Shown here one piece after another: positions 57,701-64,000 of a stretch of DNA of 64,000 nt. The notes below the pieces were generated by a model that was given only the letters and a program-made list of their open reading frames with translations, ran no database searches and was not told the origin of the DNA. This DNA is from Caprimulgus europaeus (Eukaryota; Chordata; Aves; Caprimulgiformes; Caprimulgidae): assembly GCA_907165065.1 (NCBI GenBank), contig OU015529.1:9805554-9869553 (forward strand), in the 5' to 3' direction. How positions within the stretch are numbered: the stretch's first letter is position 1; every line of letters starts with the position of its first letter. The position numbers and the translations under genes are program-made.

Positions 57701-60700
57701 TACTTGAAAACACATGCATGCCCAAAAGGGAAAGCAGCATTTGCAGAAGAACCAGTGCATGCCGTATCACAAACACCCGGCTGACACTGTCAAATGCTGT
57801 GTGTGCCACGGGCACAGTCAGATCACAATTTTAAGCCACATTTTTCACACATTGTTTCATTTGTTCATCAGTTACTGCTTGGAGCTACAGTCAGTCGATG
57901 CCGAGGGTCACAGTCTCAAAGCACACTGAGTTTGCAGGAGGGCTTTATGCAGCTCTCGCCTGTGGTTAGGTCCTTCTGCAGGCACTTCCATAGCCTGCTG
58001 GGTGTCTGAAACATCCTTAATTTCCCTGAACACACGGAAAACTGAAGCCAGGCTTTCCACCCAACACATTCCTGTTTAAGCACGTGGAGAGATGCAGCCT
58101 TCCCTTCAGAAGTGCTGAGCAAACACTGCTTAGAGTGAGGCCGGCGCCTTTGAGAATCAGACGTCTTGCACGTGGAAGTCTCAGGCCAAATAATTTTGGT
58201 CCTGGCAGACACAGGACATTTTCTCCGAGTGGATTTCTCTTCTACCTGCGTCTCCCTTTCCCACAGGCCTGCGGCTCTTTGCTGTTACTTTCCTGCCCAC
58301 GTACGTGTGTAGCCGCATGCCTACCACCTATACTTTCTGACTTGCAGCTCCAATTGCTAATCCATGTCTGGTTTTTGTCAGAAAAAAATATTCATCCTGA
58401 GTGTTTGACTCGTTGCCTGCAGAGTATTTCAGCTGCCCCGTAACACTTTTCAGAGTATCTTTCTTCTCTGCAGAGAACAGCCTGTTCTGAGCCTGAACCA
58501 CGGCAGACCGCTCGCCAGCAGCCTCCCCTTCCTCGCACACGTGCGTGCCACATGTCTTGCTCTGGCTGCACCATTACTGTGCCACTGTCTTTTTTACACC
58601 ATGTAAGATGAACCAGCATTTGCCATCCACGCTGCCAGGTGGATTATCTTAGCTGTCTACAAAGGGATTCAACGTGACAGCCTTCAGACTCTTCCAGCAT
58701 CTCCTTGTCTGGCCAAAACTCAACAGCAGACAAACCCTGACCACTTTGCCCATACAGCTGGCCCCACTGAGGCCAATGGGCAAAACTCATCCTACCTTTC
58801 ACCTTCTCAATGCCATTACACTCGTCCAGGGGAAGCATGACCCAGCACAGCTATTTGCCAGGAGAAGCCAAGCAAGTTCTGGCCGTAAATTTCCCACCTA
58901 AATTGGACCCTGTTGTGACAAAACTTCTTAACTTTTTCAAGTCTAAGGACACAAGCATTCGGATAATTTAAATCAAGCATGTGAACACATTTAGGAGGTG
59001 AAGAGCCAAGTCCATTTGACTGTCCCACACCAGGCAGTAGACACCACACTTCCCCAGGATCCAGCACCCTGCTGACGACAAGAGCTCAACAGCCGCTTCA
59101 GCTCCCAGCCAGGTGCTGGGGCTGGATCCTGCTTTGCTCTGCCTAGCAGTCAGGGACCCGATCCTGCCCCAGCTCATTGCAATCCCAACGTGCAGGAGGG
59201 CAACACTACCTGCCCAACGCGTCCCAACCCCGACACACACAGCCAACTTCTTGCCGCAGTCATTGTCATCAGACATCGCCATCCCGTGCACCCTTTTGGT
59301 CCTGTTGTCTTTGCTGGAAACACAGACAAAACCAGACTGAAAAAAAAAAAAAGAAAATTTGGTGGCAGAGCCTGCTTCACTCAGCACCTGCTCTGACATC
59401 ACCCTGGCATTTGAAGGAGCCCATTTCACTATTATAAAAGGAGATATCATTAACTGCAGCTCACATCGAACCCCAGTAACATCAATGGAAAAGTATTATT
59501 TACTTCCCCGGTCCCCTTATTTTGTCCTTGCATAAAAACTTTTTTTTTTTTTTCCCCTGAAAATACATCACTAGAAATTACAAATTCCTTAATTTTTAAA
59601 GCAAAAAAAATATGAACAAATGGTTTTGAAAACAAAGCATTGGCCACCACCCTAAAGAACTCGCTTTGGGAAGTGCTCTTCCTGGGAGCTGCATTCTAAT
59701 TTAAATATGCTTCTGAGTTTAATAAAGCTAAAAATGGCTTCACTTTTATTCTGCACTGCCTTTTTGTTGCTCTGTCTGCCATGTATTCATTGCACTGATG
59801 AAAAACTTTATGAAACCACAAGGATACAGTGTACCTTCATAAAGCAATAAAGGAAGGCAAACTTTTGGAGCAGGGACACAAATCTGCAGCCCTTCTGTTC
59901 ACAGAACCTCCGTACTTGGATCAGTCCACAATATAACTTTCAGTTATCACAACCTGGCCCCCAAGGAATATGTGACAGTCGGCAGCAGGCTGAAGCTGCA
60001 CACAACCATTAGCTTTATAATCTACAAACTAAGTAGTTTTATTTCACCCAGTGACCACAGGAGAGGTGTTTAAGTCTGTCCCAGAGTCCGATCCTGCTCC
60101 AGTCACGCCCCAACCATTCTCTCAGAGATTAACTCCTTTTTTACAGTAAGAGCCAAAGCCTGGGCTGCAGGGACCGGCTCCCCCGGTGCCACCTCCCCTT
60201 GCAGGGCACGAGCCTCCTCCGGCTGCTTTTCAGGCTGGGCTGTACCCTGACCTCCACGCTCAGCACCAGCACCTGGTCCCACCAAGTGCACCTCGCTCGG
60301 GCAGGATCAGGCCCACTGTTGGCTTGAGGTGGACTTACTTGTGGGGTGGTGTTTACTGCATATGGAGATTTCTTTCTATTCATTTTTATCTTTCAAATTA
60401 AACATTCTCTGTAATCTTAAATATTCTGGTCTCCTGACTCCCAGCCACGTACTCCTAACAAAAAAAGAAAAAAAGAAAAAGAATATATTCCAGAAAGGAA
60501 TAGTTACAGAAAATGAGTGTATTCATTATCAGAGTGGAAACACCTTGTCTTTAGCCATTAATTTTAAGGGAAGTCAGCAGACCTTGGTGCAACAGGAACA
60601 CAACCTTATTGGGTTTCAAACACCGTTTTTACAATACTGTGTCAGGAAAAGCCATTAGATAGAGTTGTATTGGTAATCTGAGCCATCTTTGGAGAAAAAC

Positions 60701-60754
60701 AAATGCTGTTCTTCCCATTACAGGTAGGTATTGTTTCAAAACCTATAGAGACAC
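54776..60754. other. Intergenic DNA downstream of ADRB1, candidate constrained blocks
   Basis: No gene is supportable. Two stretches, 55240-55520 and 56960-57460, are AT-rich, repeat-free and dense in developmental-factor-like motifs (TTAATTG types, CTTTGA, GATTAGATTATC). A further one is at 59690-59870. They look like vertebrate conserved noncoding elements, but no alignment was possible. Chance open frames on both strands are ignored. Confidence 0.4.
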
Positions 60755-60776
60755 GCTTGCTTGTGCTGCAATGGTA

Positions 60777-60782
60777 TTTATT
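60777..60782 (-). terminator. Distal polyadenylation signal AATAAA (ADRB1)
   Basis: The plus strand reads TTTATT, giving AATAAA on the minus strand about 290 nt after the remnant tail exon. GTGTCTC-type sequence follows on the minus strand. It is a candidate end for the longest ADRB1 transcript. Confidence 0.45.
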
Positions 60783-61068
60783 GCACATAGACCAATTACT
60801 TACACAGTAGTAAATTGCACCAGAGTATAAATATGTTATAAAACACACACAGAGAGGCAAATGGAAATGACACACAAGTGCTAAAATAACAGCAGACTCA
60901 CGTGGGCACTTGGAAATAAAAATAAAAATAATAAAATTCCCTTAAGATATTTTAATTTATAATTTGGATATATTTACAGTACCTTCATAAAATAATATTA
61001 AAAAAGTCACTCTCTTAATAAAACTATAACAGACCAGACAAAAACAGAAATCAGTTTCAGGGTTGGTG

Positions 61069-61243
61069 TTATTCAAACCTCCGTTTCGTTTTTAATTTGC
61101 GCGTGTGTACGTGTGTGCAAGTAACATCTTCAAATAACTTTACAACTCTTAACACTGTGCAAAAAACGGCTTCGTTGCCATCTTTAAAAAAATGTGCAGT
61201 AAATTTTTGTTGTTGCCAGGATTTTTTTCTCCCCCTTGTTCAT
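61069..61243 (-). other. ADRB1: Remnant of the avian alternative last exon of ADRB1, frameshifted
   Basis: On the minus strand a TTCATTGTAATTACAG acceptor (AG at 61244-61245) is followed by ATG at 61243 and a 19-codon frame containing KKILATTKIYCTF, ending in TAA at 61184-61186. It matches the start of the turkey beta-1 receptor long tail (ILATT, YCTF; remembered). After the stop, homology resumes in another frame at 61179 (AVFCTVLRVVKLFEDVTCT) and ends at TAA 61069-61071; about 26 of 36 codons match the remembered turkey tail. The shift is explained by one extra T in a T7 run. The donor would be AAG|GTATAG at 62162/62161, phase 0, so the V and TAG that end the short form are themselves the intron start. 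Spliced as is, it would give a 444-residue receptor lacking the PDZ ligand. Confidence 0.75.
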
Positions 61244-61359
61244 CTGTAATTACAATGAACAAGCTGCAGAAGGCTCCTCACACACCCTCCCCCCTCCTCC
61301 CTTTTCATAAAATACTATTAGTGGTATGTAAATACGCTGTTTAATATAAACATGGTCCG

Positions 61360-61365
61360 TTTATT
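61360..61365 (-). terminator. Polyadenylation signal AATAAA in the ADRB1 optional intron
   Basis: AATAAA on the minus strand lies between the main coding exon and the tail-exon remnant. Use of it would give the unspliced short receptor with about 800 nt of 3' UTR. Confidence 0.35.
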
Positions 61366-61989
61366 CCCCTGTACAATATGCACAGTTTGAGGTAGAAGTT
61401 TCCCAGCCTGACTGCTATTGTCTGGCCGAAGGAGATAAGCACAGTAACTCACTGCTCGCTGATGCAGAGAGAAAACACACACCAGTGTGGGCTGGGGTTT
61501 TTTATACCCCCTTCCAAAACATACCTGCGCTCCCCATTACTCATTCTTTTCCTCCATCGCTACTCCATGGAAGAGGGGAGCACAGCTACTCCGAGCTTAA
61601 CACTCAGCTTGCCCACAGGTCCGTACTCTGTGCCTGTGGCACCTGCAGCACAGACCCCCACGCTGTCTCCCCAAAAACTGCCTGGTGCTGGGGGTGAGGG
61701 AACAAAACCCGGGGTGTCCGACAGCCCTGGGTGAGATGGGGGACAGCTGGCACCCCAGCTGCACCCGGACAAAGGGCAGCAGCTCCACGCTCAGGTTCAA
61801 CCACAGTCCCGGGACAAGTGAGCCGAGCGAAGGGCGCTGCCGCCACAGCCCCTTCCGAAAGCGCCTCTCCTAAAGAGCAGCGGGCTGTCCTGGGGACGGA
61901 CGGGTGGTTGTTGTCTTTGTTCTCCGGTCAGTGCGTTTCCTGTTTGCTGTAGTTTCGGATGAGGTATGTCGTACACCAGTTCACCTGCT

Positions 61990-61995
61990 TTTATT
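61990..61995 (-). terminator. Proximal polyadenylation signal AATAAA (ADRB1 short form)
   Basis: AATAAA on the minus strand lies about 160 nt after the TAG stop, inside the optional intron. It is a candidate for a short 3' UTR mRNA. Confidence 0.35.
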
Positions 61996-62155
61996 CACAA
62001 GTCAACACCCGCTCTCTCCCCGCTGGGGCAGGGAGGGGGTTTGCTCGGCGTTAGCCTTACCACCAAGCAGCTGCCGGGGATTTCTCTGCTCCTGTGTCTC
62101 CCTGCCTGCCTTGCCCCCTGCCCCGGGTCCGACGCGCCCCCCCACACCCTCCCCC

Positions 62156-63436
62156 CTATACCTTGGACTCCGAATCGGACGTTTTGCTATTTCTCTCCTC
62201 CAGGCTGGACTCGCTGCCTCCCCGCGTGCCCCCGTTGCAGTCGGACCAGGTCCCTCCCAGGCTGCGCTCGGGGGAGCCCACGGTGCTGATGAAGCCCCCG
62301 GGCAGCCGGGCCAGCTCCCCACCGCTGGCGTGCAGCCGCCGGTCAGCTTTCCGGGGACAGCAGAGCAGCCTCTTGAAGGCCTTACGGAAGTCGGGGCTGC
62401 GGCAGTAGATGATGGGGTTGAAAGCGGAGTTGGCGTAGCCCAGCCAGTTGAAGAAAACGAAGAGCCAGTCCGGCACCAGGTCCCTGTTGAAGACATTGAC
62501 AATGTTCACCAGGAAGAAAGGGAGCCAGCAAAGGGTGAACACCCCCATGATGATGCCCAAAGTCTTGAGGGCTTTCTGCTCCTTCATGGCCATGATGCGG
62601 GGGGTCTTCCGCTTGCTGGCTCGGCCGTTGCCGAGGATGGGCTGGTGGTGAGGGTGAGGGGGCGACTGCGACTGCTCGTGGCTGCCATAGAACCGGCCCT
62701 CGCACCTGTCGATCTTCCTGATCTGCTCCTTGGCCTCTCTGTACACCCTGATGTACACAAAGATCATGATGAGGAGGGGGATGTAGAAAGAAATGATGGA
62801 CGAGGCGATGGCGTAAGCCCTGTTGGTGACAAAGTCACAGCAGCCCGGATCCTGGTAGCACTCCAACGCCTGGGGGTCCTCATCCCGCCACCAATGCATC
62901 ATGATGGGCAAGAAGGAGACCAGGGCAGAGATGGCCCAGACGGTGCAGATGATGCCCTTGGCTCGACCCTTGGTCATGAGGCTCTGGTAGCGGAAAGGCG
63001 AGGTGATGGCCAGGTAGCGGTCGATGGCGATGACGCACAAGGTCTCGATGCTGGCCGTCACGCAGAGCACATCCAGGGAGGTCCAGCATTCGCAGAGGAA
63101 GGATCCCCAGAGCCAAGTGCCCCGCACCACCAGCGTGGCCCCGAAGGGAACCACCAGCAGCCCCATCACCAGGTCAGCGCAGGCCAGTGAGGTGATGAAG
63201 AGATTGGTGAGGGTCTGCAGCCGCTGCGTACGCCCGATGGCCGCGATCACCAGCACGTTACCAGCCACGATAAGCAACACCACCAGTGCCATCAGCAAGC
63301 TCATCCCCACCACCCACTGCTGCGACAGCAGCTCTCCAGCCAGCTGCCTGCTCCCGGGCGGCGCCGCCGTCACCCCGCTGCCGGCCACGGAGCGGTTGTG
63401 GGGGCCGCAGTCGGGCGGCAGCCACCCATCGCCCAT
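62156..63436 (-). CDS. ADRB1: Beta-1 adrenergic receptor
   Basis: A 426-residue class A GPCR of the plasma membrane that binds adrenaline and noradrenaline and couples through Gs to adenylyl cyclase. Seen: N-glycosylation site N14-R-S; seven membrane segments starting near residue 44; amine-binding D122 (3.32); catechol-binding S212, S213 and S216; N330 (7.39); disulfide cysteines C115/C200 and C193/C199; DRY 139-141; CWLP 303-306; NPIIY 340-344; palmitoylation cysteines C359/C360; terminal ESKV, a class I PDZ ligand shared with human. R356 aligns with the polymorphic human Arg389. The transmembrane core is near identical to turkey beta-1, while residues 17-43 differ. The ATG at 63436 has G at -3 and +4. 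No coding intron interrupts the main exon, as in other ADRB1 genes. The V-stop end overlaps a splice donor (AAG|GTATAG). Confidence 0.98.
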   Translation of the reverse strand: MGDGWLPPDCGPHNRSVAGSGVTAAPPGSRQLAGELLSQQWVVGMSLLMALVVLLIVAGNVLVIAAIGRTQRLQTLTNLFITSLACADLVMGLLVVPFGATLVVRGTWLWGSFLCECWTSLDVLCVTASIETLCVIAIDRYLAITSPFRYQSLMTKGRAKGIICTVWAISALVSFLPIMMHWWRDEDPQALECYQDPGCCDFVTNRAYAIASSIISFYIPLLIMIFVYIRVYREAKEQIRKIDRCEGRFYGSHEQSQSPPHPHHQPILGNGRASKRKTPRIMAMKEQKALKTLGIIMGVFTLCWLPFFLVNIVNVFNRDLVPDWLFVFFNWLGYANSAFNPIIYCRSPDFRKAFKRLLCCPRKADRRLHASGGELARLPGGFISTVGSPERSLGGTWSDCNGGTRGGSESSLEERNSKTSDSESKV

Positions 63437-63496
63437 GGCTGTGCGGGGCGCACCGCGGGATGGAAGGCGGCGGCGGCGCCGCTACCGCTGCTCCCG

Positions 63497-63508
63497 CTAC
63501 CGCCGCAT
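63497..63508 (-). other. Minimal upstream ORF (Met-Arg-Arg-stop)
   Basis: On the minus strand ATG CGG CGG TAG lies in the ADRB1 leader and ends 60 nt before the receptor ATG. G at -3 makes the start usable. It is relevant only if transcription begins upstream of 63508, which was not determined. Confidence 0.45.
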
Positions 63509-63559
63509 GGCCCCGCGCCGCGCCGCCGAACCGACCCGCCTCCCGCGTCACCACCCTCC

Positions 63560-63640
63560 ACCAATCGGCATCGCGGGGGCGGGGAAGCCACGCCTCGTAT
63601 TGCGGTTCGCTACCAATCAGTATCGCGGGGGCGGGGAAGC
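63560..63640 (-). promoter_or_regulatory. ADRB1 promoter: duplicated GC-box plus CCAAT module
   Basis: Two 29-bp units (63560-63588 and 63612-63640), 52 bp apart, differ at two bases. Each contains CCAATC beside CGGGGGCGGGG; in gene direction this is an Sp1-type CCCCGCCCC box followed by an inverted CCAAT (GATTGG). They lie 124-204 bp upstream of the start codon. Confidence 0.7.
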
Positions 63641-63666
63641 GCCGGCCGGCCCGCGCACTGCCTATG

Positions 63667-63706
63667 CCCCGCCTATACCGCGGACCGACCCCCGCCTATA
63701 GCGCGG
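63667..63706 (-). promoter_or_regulatory. ADRB1 promoter: duplicated TATAG plus GC-box module
   Basis: Two 17-bp units (63667-63683 and 63690-63706) repeat with a 23-bp period and one mismatch: CCCCGCCTATACCGCGG and CCCCGCCTATAGCGCGG. In gene direction they read TATAGGCGGGG, a TATA-like core next to a GC box. They are 230-270 bp upstream of the start codon. Confidence 0.55.
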
Positions 63707-63801
63707 CATACGCCCCGTGGCGGCTGCTGCTGCTGCGCTGCAGTTGTAAGCCCTGGCCGTTGCTCAACCCTCTATTCAGCTCCAAGGCTGGTGTGTTTAA
63801 G

Positions 63802-64000
63802 CTGGGGAGGGACTTTTGACAAGGGCAGGGAGTGACAGAACAAGGGGAAATGGCGTTAAACTGCAAGAGGGAACGTTTAGATGAGATCTGAGGAAGAAAT
63901 TCTTCACTGTGGGGGTGGTCAGACACTGGAACAGGTTGCCCAGAGAAGCTGTGGCTGCTCCTCCCTGGAAGTGTTCAAGGCCAGGTTGGATGAGGCTTTG
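63802..64000 (+). mobile_element. CR1 LINE 3' fragment running off the window edge
   Basis: From GCTGGGGAGGGACTTTTGAC through GAGATCTGAGGAAGAAATTC, GGTCAGACACTGGAACAGGT and GTTCAAGGCCAGGTTGGATG this follows the CR1 3' region on the plus strand, so it points away from ADRB1. The 3' end lies beyond the window. It begins about 370 bp upstream of the ADRB1 start codon. Confidence 0.95.

Larger units (their letters stand above)
62060..63740. promoter_or_regulatory. GC-rich, CpG-rich domain over ADRB1 and its promoter
   Basis: Base composition changes sharply from the AT-rich flank (about 61000-61350) to GC- and CpG-rich sequence that spans the coding exon and upstream region until the CR1 insertion. 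It is the only CpG-island-like stretch seen in the window. The boundaries are estimated by eye. Confidence 0.7.

Noticed and set aside
61904-63190. A 428-codon plus-strand open frame antisense to ADRB1
   Set aside because: It lies in the codon-aligned antisense register, where stops correspond to sense TTA, CTA and TCA codons; the GC-rich receptor gene rarely uses these. It starts at GTG and has a low-complexity His/Asp/Glu/Gly composition typical of shadow frames.
63258-63554. A 98-codon frame overlapping the ADRB1 start as an upstream ORF
   Set aside because: Its first codon is GTG and its Ala/Gly-rich product follows from GC content; no ATG start supports it.

Overview
The window is bird genomic DNA. 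It carries many CR1 LINE fragments whose 3' ends finish in the ATTCTATG-type tail typical of avian CR1. Its adrenergic receptor is very close to the turkey beta-1 receptor, but the N-terminus differs from my recollection of the galliform protein, so a non-galliform bird is likely. I cannot name the species.

Two real protein genes are present and they converge. (1) CCDC186 (human C10orf118), plus strand: 15 coding exons from 7306 to 26487 can be joined into a 913-residue open frame (human is about 898), followed by a 3' UTR that probably runs to a polyadenylation signal at 30392-30397. Its promoter and 5' noncoding exon are not visible and probably lie left of the window. (2) ADRB1, minus strand: one main coding exon at 62156-63436 (426 residues, ending in the PDZ ligand ESKV) in a GC-rich domain with a tandemly duplicated promoter. 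ADRB1 and CCDC186 are also tail-to-tail neighbours in human (10q25), so the synteny is old.

Layout: 1-7.3 kb is noncoding DNA upstream of the first coding exon, with CR1 copies including a 1.8 kb antisense one. 7.3-26.5 kb is the CCDC186 coding region, with fresh and ancient CR1 pieces in its introns. 26.5-30.4 kb is its 3' UTR. 30.4-60.75 kb is about 30 kb of intergenic DNA without a supportable gene; it holds CR1 copies, a cluster of GATAATCC motifs and several AT-rich unique blocks that may be conserved noncoding elements. 60.75-63.75 kb is the ADRB1 unit. A CR1 copy enters at 63802 and runs off the right edge.

The most interesting observation is downstream of ADRB1 on the minus strand (61069-61243). 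Turkey beta-1 receptor has an alternatively spliced last exon that replaces the short C-terminus with a long tail. A recognisable homologue of that exon is here, with splice acceptor and matching phase, but one extra T in a seven-T run shifts the frame and brings a stop after 19 codons. The remaining tail homology continues in another frame. Either this bird has lost the long-tail isoform or the base is an assembly error; both can be tested.
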